Assembly: GCA_016188575.1 (NCBI GenBank)
Contig: JACPHN010000023.1
Coordinates: forward strand, 62,001 to 126,000
Length of the DNA stretch: 64,000 nt
Source: Candidatus Schekmanbacteria bacterium
GTDB taxonomy: Bacteria; CSSED10-310; JACPHN01
Direction: 5' to 3'
Shown here: one piece after another, positions 18,047 through 27,289 of the stretch
Numbering within the stretch: the stretch's first letter is position 1
Layout of the letters: every line of letters starts with the position of its first letter
Notes under the pieces: generated by a model
What the model was told of the DNA's origin: nothing
Databases searched by the model: none
What the model saw: the letters and a program-made list of their open reading frames with translations, nothing else
Position numbers and translations under genes: made by a program

Positions 18047-19351
18047 GTGGACGGCACGGCGGGACGGCAGCACTTGGCCCGCGAGGCCGGCGACACGGGC
18101 GGCCGCCGGCGCGTCGCCATCACCGGGATGGGCCTGGTTACCTGCCTCGGAACCTCCGTTTCCACAACGTGGAGCGCCCTCCTGGAGAGACGCTCCGGAA
18201 TCGGCCCAATTCGCTGTTTCGTGCCAGAGCCTTCATTTCCTTCCCGCATAGCCGGAGAGATCCAGGACGTGCCCGCGTGCCCGGACCTCACCGCGCGAGA
18301 GGCCAAGAGAACGGAGCGATTCGTGCTCCTGGCGCTGATCGCTGGTCGCCAGGCCATGGCAGCCGCCCGGCTGGAAGTTGGCCGGGCATTGCCCCATTGT
18401 CGAGTTGGTGTCTGTGTCGGTTCGGGCATCGGCGGCATGCAGGCGATGGAGCAGGAGCACCGGACGCTGCTTCACCGTGGCCATCATCGGGTGGGGCCGT
18501 TCTTCGTGCCGCGGCTGATTTGCAACATGGCCGCGGGGAGGCTCTCGATCGCTCTCGGCGCCCAGGGTCCGAACCTGGCCCCAGCGACTGCGTGCGCAGC
18601 CGGCGCCCACGCCATCGGCGAGGGTTTGCGGCTGATCCAGCACGGCTACGCGGACGCGGTGGTGGCCGGGGGCACCGAGGCCGCCATCACGCCACTGTGT
18701 CTGGCCGGATTCGTCGCGATGCGATCGACTTCGACGCACCGAAACGACTCTCCCGCCTCGGCTTCGCGCCCATTTGACCGCAGGCGGGACGGTTTCGTCA
18801 TCGCCGAGGGCGCCGGCATGGTCGTGTTGGAGGCCGAGGAGCTCGCGAAGCAGCGGGGAGCCGAGATCGTCTGCGAGCTCGCGGGCTACGGCGCCAGCTC
18901 CGACGCCACCGATATTGTCGCTCCGCACCCGGCCGGGCACGGGGCCGAGCTCGCCATGCGCGGCGCGCTTGCTGATGCAGCGCTTGGCGCTGATCAAATC
19001 GCCTACGTCAACGCTCACGCGACCGCGACGGTGGACGGCGACCTGGCCGAGCTGCGAGCCCTCGAGCGGGTATTCGGAGCGCGCTCGACACCGGTGTGGG
19101 TGGGCGCAACCAAGTCCATGACCGGTCACGCCCTGGGCGCCTCCGGCGCGATCGAGGCCGCCATTACCGCTCTTGCAGTGGCCCGCGGCACCATTCCGCC
19201 GGCGCTCAACCTGGAGGAGCCTGAGGCGACGGAGGGCATTCTCTTGGTCCAGAACGAGGTCATGAAGGCGCCGGTGCGGGCGGCTATCAGCAACTCCTTT
19301 GGATTCGGGGGAACCAACGCCGCGCTGGTGTTGCGGGAATGGCGGGACTAG
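18047..19351 (+). CDS. fabF: 3-oxoacyl-[acyl-carrier-protein] synthase II
   Basis: A 434-residue condensing enzyme of the KAS II family. The Cys-His-His triad is visible: Cys in ATACAAGAH, His in VNAHATATVDGD, and His in TKSMTGHALGASGA. The glycine-rich NSFGFGGTNAALVL closes the fold. The GTG at 18047 gives about 20 extra N-terminal residues before RRRVAITGMGLVT; a shorter start is possible, but the 2-nt spacing from acpP argues for coupling. The second histidine loop reads HATAT rather than the commoner HGTST. Confidence 0.95.
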   Translation: MDGTAGRQHLAREAGDTGGRRRVAITGMGLVTCLGTSVSTTWSALLERRSGIGPIRCFVPEPSFPSRIAGEIQDVPACPDLTAREAKRTERFVLLALIAGRQAMAAARLEVGRALPHCRVGVCVGSGIGGMQAMEQEHRTLLHRGHHRVGPFFVPRLICNMAAGRLSIALGAQGPNLAPATACAAGAHAIGEGLRLIQHGYADAVVAGGTEAAITPLCLAGFVAMRSTSTHRNDSPASASRPFDRRRDGFVIAEGAGMVVLEAEELAKQRGAEIVCELAGYGASSDATDIVAPHPAGHGAELAMRGALADAALGADQIAYVNAHATATVDGDLAELRALERVFGARSTPVWVGATKSMTGHALGASGAIEAAITALAVARGTIPPALNLEEPEATEGILLVQNEVMKAPVRAAISNSFGFGGTNAALVLREWRD

Positions 19352-20067
19352 AAGAGCGCACGGACAACGATCTCCGGGTCCTTCAGGAAAGGCTCGGCTA
19401 CCGTTTCAGACAGACGGGGCTGCTCATCCGGGCGCTCACGCATGCCTCGTATGGTCATGAGCTCGTCTGTGACGATAACGAGCGACTTGAGTTCCTCGGT
19501 GACGCGGTGGCCGATTTTGTCGTGAGCGTGCTGCTGTTTCGACGCTTTTACTGGTGGGATGAGGGGGAGCTCACGCAGGCGCGCAGCGATCTCGTCAGCT
19601 CGAGAACCATGGCGGCCAAGGCCGCGGAGCTGGGGATTGGTGAATATCTCAGGTTGGGGCGCGGGGAGCGGCTCGCGGGCGGGCACTCAAAATCGTCCTT
19701 GCTCGCCAATGCCTTTGAGGCGATTCTGGCCGCAATCCTCCTGGACGGGGGAATCGACAAGGCTGCACGGACGGTGTCGCGGCTTTTTGCCACGGAGCTC
19801 GCGGCGCTACGGGCGACAAATCGTCCTCCAAACGCCCGTGCGGCGCTCCGGGAGCAGCTTTCGAGCTTGTTGCGAGGCCGCGCCGAGTATCGCCAAACCG
19901 CCGCCTCCGGATCAGGTAAAGTAAGGTTTGTGCAGGTCGCGCTGTTCGTTGACGGGGTACAGTGGTCGACCGGCGAAGGGAGAACCCGGATCGAAGCCGA
20001 GCAGCGGGCCGCAAGCCTGGCGCTGCGGCGGCGGCGCTCGCACACCGCTCCAGCAGCCGGCGAATAG
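19339..20067 (+). CDS. rnc: Ribonuclease III
   Basis: A 242-residue double-strand RNA endonuclease: a catalytic domain (about 10-155) with the signature NERLEFLGDAVADF and the metal-ligand helix LANAFEAILAAILLDGG, then a dsRNA-binding domain (about 165-235). It processes rRNA precursors. The ATG lies inside the end of fabF (13-nt overlap), so expression is coupled to fatty-acid synthesis genes, as in many bacteria. The extreme C-terminus is Arg-rich. Confidence 0.94.
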   Translation: MAGLEERTDNDLRVLQERLGYRFRQTGLLIRALTHASYGHELVCDDNERLEFLGDAVADFVVSVLLFRRFYWWDEGELTQARSDLVSSRTMAAKAAELGIGEYLRLGRGERLAGGHSKSSLLANAFEAILAAILLDGGIDKAARTVSRLFATELAALRATNRPPNARAALREQLSSLLRGRAEYRQTAASGSGKVRFVQVALFVDGVQWSTGEGRTRIEAEQRAASLALRRRRSHTAPAAGE

Positions 20068-20102
20068 AGCCGCGGCACAACCCAACGCGTCATTCTTGCC
20101 TG

Positions 20103-20124
20103 CCGGAGTCGCGGGGGTCTCCGG
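20103..20124. terminator. Hairpin between convergent rnc and PHP-domain gene
   Basis: CCGGAG and CTCCGG form a 6-bp stem around a 10-nt loop in the 70-nt gap between two convergent genes. There is no T-run, so it is a weak terminator at best. Confidence 0.3.
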
Positions 20125-20137
20125 GCGCGGTCACCGC

Positions 20138-21214
20138 TCAAGGCTGGTAGTTCACCCAGACCGGCGAAGACCAGGCGCGGTGTCCATCACTCTGGGTTAC
20201 TCGCACGTAGTAGAAGGTCAGCCCGAGCTCGATCTGTCGATCTTCCTCCTCGAATGAGAAGGTATTCTCGCGGGGCTCAAAGACGCGAATTACTTCGTTG
20301 TTACGCAGCAGCTCCACCTGCTGCACAAGCGGCGATGGGGAATCGAGAGACTCCCAGGCGGGCCGCTCGGCGCGGACCGTAACGCAGAGCCGGGGCGGGG
20401 ACTCGGACGAAAACTCCGTGCCCATTGGCCGCCCATTGGCGGCGAAGTGCAAGACTGTCCGAGCTCCGGTAGTTCCGTACACATAGCGCGACGTGAACGC
20501 CTCCCATAAGGCATCGCGGCTGAGCTCGCGGGCGTACGCGGCCATGATGCCGCCGTGGTGGCGAAGAATCAGGCGGTGGGTGAAAAGCTCCGTGCGCTCC
20601 GGGCTGCCCGGCTTGGCGCAGTGGGTATCTGTGCCGCACACCATGCCGAGGCGATGTCCAAGCGCGAGCGCCGCTTGAACGCTCGCCAGGCGGCTCCGGC
20701 TTGGCGCTCTGAGCCGTGGCTCCGAGCCGCGATGCTCTGAGCTGCCGTGCTTGGAATAGACCTCGACGAAGGGCTGCATTCGATCGTTGCGAAAGTTCCA
20801 ATCCGTGACGATTCCGGTCGCCAGAGGGTGGTGGGGAATCGTCAGCGCACTAAAGGGTTCCAGACAGCGCCAGAGCTTGGGAGGGGTATCCGACTCCCGT
20901 TGGGAATGCTTGAAGATCCTCTCGGGAACAGCATCGTCAGCGAAGAGCACGACCTTGTGCCCGTATTTGGTCGCCGTCCACTCGTACGCAACGAAGGAGG
21001 TAAAGCGGCCGGGTTCGTAGAACCGGCCGGCGAGCTCCTGGATTTTCTCCCATCGCTTGGGAGTGATCGAGAAGTCGTGGTCGGTAAGCGCCGAGAAATC
21101 GAGCTTCGCCTCGTCCCGAGCGTACCAATAATAACTGGGGGGATCGCCGACTGCTTCGCGTGACCATCGGGAGTGTCCGTGCAGATCCCCCCAAAAAAGT
21201 CGAGGTTCATCCAT
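20138..21214 (-). CDS. PHP-domain/DUF3604-like metal-dependent hydrolase
   Basis: 358 residues. An N-terminal PHP-type metal site is marked by LFWGDLHGHSRWS, the LTDHDF motif, IPHHPLATG and the late GTDTHCAKPG, matching the PHP/DUF3604 family of phosphoesterase-like proteins. The C-terminal ~90 residues form a beta-sandwich-like region (QQVELLRNNEVIRVFEP). No signal peptide is seen. It is the last gene of the minus-strand MinD/TPR set, 32 nt after a TPR gene. The substrate is unknown. Confidence 0.8.
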   Translation of the reverse strand: MDEPRLFWGDLHGHSRWSREAVGDPPSYYWYARDEAKLDFSALTDHDFSITPKRWEKIQELAGRFYEPGRFTSFVAYEWTATKYGHKVVLFADDAVPERIFKHSQRESDTPPKLWRCLEPFSALTIPHHPLATGIVTDWNFRNDRMQPFVEVYSKHGSSEHRGSEPRLRAPSRSRLASVQAALALGHRLGMVCGTDTHCAKPGSPERTELFTHRLILRHHGGIMAAYARELSRDALWEAFTSRYVYGTTGARTVLHFAANGRPMGTEFSSESPPRLCVTVRAERPAWESLDSPSPLVQQVELLRNNEVIRVFEPRENTFSFEEEDRQIELGLTFYYVRVTQSDGHRAWSSPVWVNYQP

Positions 21215-21246
21215 GGTGACACTCGAGTGTAGATTGAAAAGCGCAT

Positions 21247-21996
21247 CTAGACCGACTGACCGGCCGCGGCACCGAGTCGCTCCAGGTTGTTTCGATACGC
21301 GGGATCGGCAGGCCGCAGACGAGCCGCGGTGCCTGCATAGTGCAGGGCAGTATCCATCTGATCGAGCTTGCGCGCAAGTCGCGACATGAGATAGCAGACC
21401 GGCGCGCTGCGCGGATCGACACCGAGGTACAGCTTGCCGAAGTGCATCGCTTCAGCGAACTGACCGAGGTTGGCGCAGATCATGGTGAGCAGAAAGAGCG
21501 CCTGGGGATCGCCGGGGCGGAGCTGGACGACTGCGGTGAGAGCGTCCTTGGCTCCGTGGTAATCGGCAATATGATGGTCATAGAGCAAAGACCCGAGCAG
21601 GCTGCGCAGGCGGATGGCCGTCGGAAACTCGACAATGCCGTCCTCAAGGAATGCCCGAGCTACCGCATGGCTGTTGGTAGCAACGGCGGCGGCCGCGGCG
21701 AGCTCATAGGTGGCGGCGCTTGCCGCGCCAAGGCGGATCACCTTTCCGGTGGCAGCGAGCGCATCCACATTACGGCCAAGCTTCAAGTAGCATGCTGCAA
21801 GCTGGTTGAGCGGTTCGGGCTCCCCGGGTGCCCGGCGCATCGCGGCTTTTAGATAGTATAGAGCCATGTCCGGTTTCCCGAGACGGTTCAGCGCCTTGGC
21901 AGCGCGCAGCAGTGCCTCTGAGCCACCGTCGCCGGCCGCGAGCCGGGCAGCCGCGTCACGGAACTCGCGTCTGGCTAGCTGGTAATTTCCGGACAT
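21247..21996 (-). CDS. TPR-repeat protein (249 aa)
   Basis: 249 residues built of TPR helix pairs, such as GKPDMALYYLKAAMRRAPGE and CYLKLGRNVDALAATGKVIR. There is no signal, membrane span or enzymatic motif. Its start overlaps the end of the preceding hypothetical gene by 22 nt, so the two are probably translationally coupled. It is one of three TPR proteins in this operon and presumably a cytoplasmic adaptor. Confidence 0.85.
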   Translation of the reverse strand: MSGNYQLARREFRDAAARLAAGDGGSEALLRAAKALNRLGKPDMALYYLKAAMRRAPGEPEPLNQLAACYLKLGRNVDALAATGKVIRLGAASAATYELAAAAAVATNSHAVARAFLEDGIVEFPTAIRLRSLLGSLLYDHHIADYHGAKDALTAVVQLRPGDPQALFLLTMICANLGQFAEAMHFGKLYLGVDPRSAPVCYLMSRLARKLDQMDTALHYAGTAARLRPADPAYRNNLERLGAAAGQSV

Positions 21997-22661
21997 GGTT
22001 CCGCGATCAAATCAGCACGGATGTTTCCCTCGAGCGGTTCATCGGGTTCGGGAAAGGCGATTTTCAGGTGGGTTCGGACCGCGTCACCCGCCAGCCACAG
22101 GCCATCGCAGTCTTCCGCAAGGTCGCGGCCGAGGCGGCGAAACCCGTCGCTCGCGGTCAGCCCGCCAAGCTGGTCCTGGGGAGTCTCGGACAGCGCCTCG
22201 CGAAGCAAACGCGCCATTTCGGGCGCAGCTCCGTCCACCCCGATTGGGCACGTCGTCTCCCGACGGCCGACGACGAGGTGACAGTGATTCTCCGCCTGAT
22301 CTTCGTCGCTGACCACGGAGATGGTGGCCCCGAGCACCGCGGAGAGTCGGCCGGCATCCTGCTTCAGCGATGCTGCGGTGCTATTGCGAGGATCATCCAA
22401 GGGGACCAGGGCGCCGCCGATCGCGCGCAGGCCGCCTCTCGGCTCCTTGCGATCCGCGAAAACGGGGCTCGGCGCCGGACTGACCAGCTTTCGCATCGTC
22501 TCCACGTGATCTTGGGAAGCGTCAGAATACTCCGCGTCCGCGGCTCTCTCCGAGTCGGACGGCAGATCCGGAGACTCGACTACCACGGGTCGATGTTCCA
22601 ACCGTTCCGAACCCGGCGGCGACAAGAACCCGCCGCCCTTGAAAGACTGAATATCGGTCAT
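21975..22661 (-). CDS. Hypothetical protein (228 aa) in MinD/TPR operon
   Basis: I do not recognise this family. The N-terminal ~60 residues are polar and probably disordered (SPDLPSDSERAADAEYSD). Residues about 65-228 look like a compact alpha/beta domain with a helix-strand pattern (SLKQDAGRLSAVLGATISVV, HCHLVVGRRET, APEMARLLREALS). No catalytic signature, signal peptide or membrane helix. Its fixed place between two TPR genes in one transcript, with overlap on the downstream one, suggests a dedicated partner of the TPR/ATPase set. Confidence 0.7.
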   Translation of the reverse strand: MTDIQSFKGGGFLSPPGSERLEHRPVVVESPDLPSDSERAADAEYSDASQDHVETMRKLVSPAPSPVFADRKEPRGGLRAIGGALVPLDDPRNSTAASLKQDAGRLSAVLGATISVVSDEDQAENHCHLVVGRRETTCPIGVDGAAPEMARLLREALSETPQDQLGGLTASDGFRRLGRDLAEDCDGLWLAGDAVRTHLKIAFPEPDEPLEGNIRADLIAEPCPEITS

Positions 22662-22797
22662 CCTCTGGTGCCTCCCTAAAGCTACGTTGCGTTATCATTT
22701 TAGCCTACTTATCGTCGGAATGGCAGCGCTTGTTGCATGAGAGGCGCCATGCCGCGTACTCCCCAAGCCGCGGGCACCGGCAACCGCGACGAATCGA

Positions 22798-25323
22798 CTA
22801 GGGCTGCACTTGCCGAAGTCGCCTGCGAATTCCGGGCTGATCCGAATCGAGCTCGAGGGACCGGGCGAAAGCCGCCGAAGCACGCTCGTCGTCGCCTCGC
22901 GACGCGTAGACAGCGCCGAGGTTGGCCCACGCCTTCGCATTCTTGGGGTCAAGAACCGTGGCAGTCTGGTAGGCCGTCACGGCGCCAGCGAGATCTCCTT
23001 GCTTGTGCCGGGCAACGCCAAGAAAGTAGAAGGCCTGTGCGTCGTTCGGGTTTGCCGCCGTGGCGCGCGCCAGCAGGGCGACCGCTTCATCCACGGACCC
23101 GGCCTTGTACCGATCCATGGCAATCTCGGTGAGGGCGATGGAGTTGTTCGGCTCCGCGATCATGGCGAGCTTGAAGGCTTTGGCGGCCCCATCTCGATTC
23201 CCGGCAGCCGTGCGAATCTCGGCGAGCAGGAGGTAGCCGGACGCGGCATCAGGCGCCCACAACCCAAGGCGGTCGAGAATCTGCTCGGCCTTCCCGTACT
23301 CCTTCTTTTCCTTGTACAGGCGCGCGAGGTCGAGATAGGGCGCGACGTCGCGATAGGGAGCGGCAGTGATCGCCAGCTCCAGCATGTCAGCAGCCTCGTC
23401 GCGGCGCCCGACTTCCTGCAGGCGGCTAGCCATGACGACACGGAAAGAAGCTTCGACCGATGCCGATTGAGCGGCCTGCTGGAGATGGGCGAGAGCTTCG
23501 TCGTGGCGTCCGAGTCGCCACTCGGCATCGGCAATCCAGCCGACGGCGACGGCGGGGTCGCTGGCAGCGCTGGCGGCCTCTTTCAGAATGCGGTGCGCCT
23601 CGTCGACGTTTCCGGCCTCGAGATGAGCGCGGCCCAAGAGCAGGTAAACCTCGGCTCTGGAGGGGACGAGGGGATCGGCGGGAGCGTTTGGAGGAGAGTC
23701 GGCCGGCGGCAAGGAATCAGCTAGTCGCTGAAAGTGGGTGGCAGACTCCGGGAATCGTGCAAGCGCGAAGAGGCTCTTGCCGCGCGCCCAGTTGGCAGCC
23801 ATCCACGCCTTCCAGAGGGGATCGCCAGGCGGGTAGCTCGCCTTGGTGAGGTCCAGCGCGAGCTCGCCGGCGAGCTTGTCGATCGCGAGGAGGCCATCCT
23901 GTCCAGGTTCGACGTCAAAGCGATGGGCGGCGAGCTCGATGCGGGCGGAAGCGTCGCCGCTCCAGTAGCGAACCGCGAAATAGCTGCCCGCGCCGGCGAG
24001 AGCAGCGGCGGCGAGAATCGTGACAGGGATGAGGAGCAGACGTCTGGAGGACCGCCGGCGTGTGGAGGGGGGATCAGGCCGAGGGGAGCCGCCGCGCTGC
24101 GGGGGCGGCGCAGTCACGCGCGTGGCAGCCCCGAAGCTGAGCGCTACCGAGGTAACCGGGGCACTCGAGCCGCGGGCCGCGGGCGGATCGCCATAACGAG
24201 GCGCCAGGCTCTCGTCGGGGTTCTTGGCGAGGAAGGGATGGGCCGAGGCAGATGCCGGGGTGGGGGCGGGCTCGTCGAGATCGTACAGGCCGAGTCGATC
24301 ATCGTCGTGGATAACGTACTCGGTCTCCGCTGGTTCCTCGTCTTGTGGAGTCGGCGGTGGGGTGCGCGTGACCATCGGAGCCGGGCCGTCCTCCGCTGTT
24401 CGGGACGGCTCGCGCGGGCCAGGTGCAGGGGACGGACGGCGGCGCGGTGACGCGGCGCGCGGCGAGCTGGGCGACGCGGGCCGGGTGGGTTTGGGCGCCG
24501 GTGGTGCGGGTTCGCTTTCCCAATGGAGCTCGAGCTCCGGCAGCTCGTCGCCTCCTCCCGGTTCCTTGGCGCCGCTGGCGGCGAGATCGGCCACGAGCGC
24601 CGTGGCGCCGCCGTGATTCGGGTCGCGAAGGAGAATATCCTGAGCAAGCAAGAGTGCCTCTCCGGGACGGTCGAAGGCCGTAGCTTCCTCTGCTCGCGCC
24701 CAGAGATCGGCGACCTCCTTTTCGTCCGCCAGGCGTGCCTGCAGGCGTGCTGACATCTCATAGGCGTCGCCATTGGTTGGATCGTGGCGTAAGATCTCGG
24801 CGTATGCGGCAGCAGCTTCCGCGAGCGCACCGCGGTCGACCAGCGCCTTCGCTTTTGCCAGCGCCGCCGCGGCGAGGTCAGCGGGCATCGCAGCGGGAGC
24901 AGCACGGGCTGGCGGGGGCAGCTCGGGAAGGAGGTCGTCGTCTAGGGTGGGGAGAATCTCGGTGCCGCCGGCCGCGGCGCGACCGAGCTCGGCGTTGACC
25001 GTCTGAAACATCTCATAGGCCACGTCGCTGTCGGGGTTGCGGTCCAGCGCCTCCCGAAACAGCTCTGCGGAAAGCTGCAATTTCCCGGCGTTTCTGGCCT
25101 CGACCGCAAGGTTGAATAGCGCATCGCTCGCGCCTTTGGCGCCAAGACGTTCCTCGCAAATCGAAAAACACTCCCAGACGATCGGGTCCAGACGGTTACG
25201 CTCAAGGAGTGGCAAGAGGCGGCGAAATCCGTCGTCCACCCGGCCCGCGGAAATTGCCTTGCGGACCTCCTCGAGCACCTTTTCTCGGCGCTCTTCCTCG
25301 CCGCTATCGTCATCCAGAAGCAC
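22798..25323 (-). CDS. Membrane-anchored TPR protein (841 aa)
   Basis: 841 residues: cytoplasmic TPR units (about 10-240), a Pro/Ser/Arg-rich linker (about 250-420), one membrane helix (about 428-452, LIPVTILAAAALAGAGSYFA), then a second TPR array to the C-terminus (KAFKLAMIAEPNNSIALTEI and similar). The layout suggests TPR surfaces on both sides of the inner membrane. The frame is open to 25464 with an ATG at 25353, but the GTG at 25323 has a near-perfect GAGGAGGTG 8 nt upstream and is preferred. Likely links the cytoplasmic MinD-like ATPase and TPR partner to envelope proteins. Confidence 0.82.
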   Translation of the reverse strand: MLLDDDSGEEERREKVLEEVRKAISAGRVDDGFRRLLPLLERNRLDPIVWECFSICEERLGAKGASDALFNLAVEARNAGKLQLSAELFREALDRNPDSDVAYEMFQTVNAELGRAAAGGTEILPTLDDDLLPELPPPARAAPAAMPADLAAAALAKAKALVDRGALAEAAAAYAEILRHDPTNGDAYEMSARLQARLADEKEVADLWARAEEATAFDRPGEALLLAQDILLRDPNHGGATALVADLAASGAKEPGGGDELPELELHWESEPAPPAPKPTRPASPSSPRAASPRRRPSPAPGPREPSRTAEDGPAPMVTRTPPPTPQDEEPAETEYVIHDDDRLGLYDLDEPAPTPASASAHPFLAKNPDESLAPRYGDPPAARGSSAPVTSVALSFGAATRVTAPPPQRGGSPRPDPPSTRRRSSRRLLLIPVTILAAAALAGAGSYFAVRYWSGDASARIELAAHRFDVEPGQDGLLAIDKLAGELALDLTKASYPPGDPLWKAWMAANWARGKSLFALARFPESATHFQRLADSLPPADSPPNAPADPLVPSRAEVYLLLGRAHLEAGNVDEAHRILKEAASAASDPAVAVGWIADAEWRLGRHDEALAHLQQAAQSASVEASFRVVMASRLQEVGRRDEAADMLELAITAAPYRDVAPYLDLARLYKEKKEYGKAEQILDRLGLWAPDAASGYLLLAEIRTAAGNRDGAAKAFKLAMIAEPNNSIALTEIAMDRYKAGSVDEAVALLARATAANPNDAQAFYFLGVARHKQGDLAGAVTAYQTATVLDPKNAKAWANLGAVYASRGDDERASAAFARSLELDSDQPGIRRRLRQVQP

Positions 25324-25330
25324 CGCCCTG

Positions 25331-25340
25331 ACACCTCCTC
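25331..25340 (-). promoter_or_regulatory. Ribosome binding site of the membrane TPR gene
   Basis: GAGGAGGTGT on the minus strand ends 7-8 nt before the GTG at 25323. It decides the start against an ATG 30 nt further upstream that lacks a good site. Confidence 0.65.
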
Positions 25341-25384
25341 GGAGCGCGCGCATGAAAGCGCAAGCCTGGGCCTGTCGGCCTCCC

Positions 25385-27280
25385 CTAAAGCACCTGTCCT
25401 CCGCGTGATTTCTCACTGACGGGGGCGCGCGATTGCTGCACCGCGGGGCTCTCGTCGGCGGCAAGCCGGGCCAGGTCGGGCCATTCCGACTTGCGAACCA
25501 CGTTGTCGGCCTCGTCGTTACAGCCGAGTCGGCGCAGCAAGCTCACCAGCCGCACGAACAAGTTCTTTCGATCGTGCCGGAGCATGAAACCGGTTCGCGA
25601 ATAGTACTCCGGCAGGCTCTCGCGGAGCGTCAAAATGACGTCGGCGGCGTCGCGCAGTGCGGCGTATGCTTCCTGCAACCGTTGTTGCCGCACTAGCCAC
25701 TTGCCGTGAACGTAGTGCACGCGCCAGGTTTCCTCCGGCAAGTGGAGCTTGCGGGCCTCGACTCGGGCTGCCTCCAAGTGCGTCTCGATGACACGGCTGG
25801 ACTCTTCCTCGGAGGCGAGCGCACTCGCGGCGTCGAGGAGGAGCAGGCGGGCGCGCAGCCGGAGCAGCGGGTCATCTCCCGCCATCTCCAGGACCTGCTC
25901 TCCGCAGCTTTTCGCGGTCAGGGAATCGTCGCGGCTGAGAGCGACGGCGCCCCTGGTCAGCATGATGCCGGCCCGATCGCGCGGATTGCCGCACGCCGAA
26001 AAGCACTCCTGCGCCTGGCGCAGGCCTTCGTCGGCGTGTTGATGCCGACCTTGCCAGTGCTCCAGGGTGCCCATGACGGCCAGGACCGCAGAACGGGCCG
26101 CATCGGCGAGCACCAGGCCCGCCTCCGGGTCGATGATAGGGGCAACCTGGCCGGGGGCGCGGTCGTCTGGGAGGCGCACGCCGACGGACTCGCCGACGCT
26201 GCCGGCAAGGTGCCACGCAGCGTCGAAGGCGCCGATATCGCCGAGCACCTCGGCTTCTTTCATGGCGATGCGGAGTGCGGGTCCCGTCTGGGAGGCAGCG
26301 AGGAGGAGCTCGCGCGCGTCGGACAGGCAGCGCAGCGCATAGTCGTACTCTCCCATGAGGTGGTAGAGCTCACCGAGCCCGCCGATCGCTTGCCCCCGAA
26401 CGCTCGGGTTCTCCGCGGCCAGATCGAGAGTCTGACGCAGTCCTTGGAGCACCGCTGCGAAGTCGCCGAGCTGCAAATTGATGGTGCTCCAGCGGAGCCG
26501 AGCGAACGCCTCGAGGCCGCGGTCGGACAGGCGTTTTGCCAGCTCGATCGCTTTTGAACAGGTTTCGAGGGCGAGCTTGAGATCGCCGCGGATCTGGTAA
26601 AGGCCGGCGAGATTGAGCAGGTCGCCGACCTGAGCGTCGACGTCAGCGAGCGTCGTATCGAGTTGGTAGCCGCGCTTGAAATGATAGAGCGCTCTGGCGA
26701 AGTCACCACGGCTGCGGTAGGCGCAACCCAGGTTGGCGAGAATCGAGGCCTCACCGCCGCGATCGCCATTGGCCTGAAAGATCTCGAGAAGCTCGCGAAA
26801 GCGCGTGATTGCCTCATCGACTTGACCGCGCGCGAAGAGGTCGAGGGCGAGGGTTTCTTTCTCGCGGATCATGAAGTCGGGCAGGCGCCCCTCCAGGTCG
26901 ACAGTATCGGCGTCCTCCGGGCGGGCCGCGGCGTCTGGTTCGGCGAGCGGCGTCGAGCGCTTGGCGGCGGATTTGAGCCGCTTCACGACTTCGCTGTCGA
27001 CCGCCGCGGGCGGCGCTGCCACGGGCTCGCTCGACGCCGCGGGCGCTGCCGGGGGCTCGGAAGTTGCCGGGCTTGGGGGGAGCGGCTGCGCGGCGGCCTT
27101 CTCACGTGGGCTTCGGATCACCGGGCCGAGCTCGTCGAAGGCATCGATGTCGACTCCCGGGACCAGCCCTCGGGTGGATGTGTCCGCGACGGAGGGAATC
27201 TCATCCGCCTCCACTGCCTCGCGGTCCTTCCTGGATTCGGTTCCGGACAGCAAACCTTTGAAGCGTTTTGCCCAACTCAT
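25385..27280 (-). CDS. TPR-repeat protein (631 aa)
   Basis: 631 residues. It starts MSWAKRFKGLLSG, a short amphipathic helix that might touch membrane. A disordered Ala/Pro/Glu linker (about 15-135) leads to a long array of TPR or TPR_12-like helix pairs (ILANLGCAYRSRGDFARALY, LLNLAGLYQIRGDLKLALE). No enzymatic motif. Its ATG is 9 nt after the MinD-like stop, so the two are almost certainly coexpressed, and it likely binds that ATPase. Confidence 0.82.
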   Translation of the reverse strand: MSWAKRFKGLLSGTESRKDREAVEADEIPSVADTSTRGLVPGVDIDAFDELGPVIRSPREKAAAQPLPPSPATSEPPAAPAASSEPVAAPPAAVDSEVVKRLKSAAKRSTPLAEPDAAARPEDADTVDLEGRLPDFMIREKETLALDLFARGQVDEAITRFRELLEIFQANGDRGGEASILANLGCAYRSRGDFARALYHFKRGYQLDTTLADVDAQVGDLLNLAGLYQIRGDLKLALETCSKAIELAKRLSDRGLEAFARLRWSTINLQLGDFAAVLQGLRQTLDLAAENPSVRGQAIGGLGELYHLMGEYDYALRCLSDARELLLAASQTGPALRIAMKEAEVLGDIGAFDAAWHLAGSVGESVGVRLPDDRAPGQVAPIIDPEAGLVLADAARSAVLAVMGTLEHWQGRHQHADEGLRQAQECFSACGNPRDRAGIMLTRGAVALSRDDSLTAKSCGEQVLEMAGDDPLLRLRARLLLLDAASALASEEESSRVIETHLEAARVEARKLHLPEETWRVHYVHGKWLVRQQRLQEAYAALRDAADVILTLRESLPEYYSRTGFMLRHDRKNLFVRLVSLLRRLGCNDEADNVVRKSEWPDLARLAADESPAVQQSRAPVSEKSRGGQVL

Positions 27281-27289
27281 TTGGCTTCC

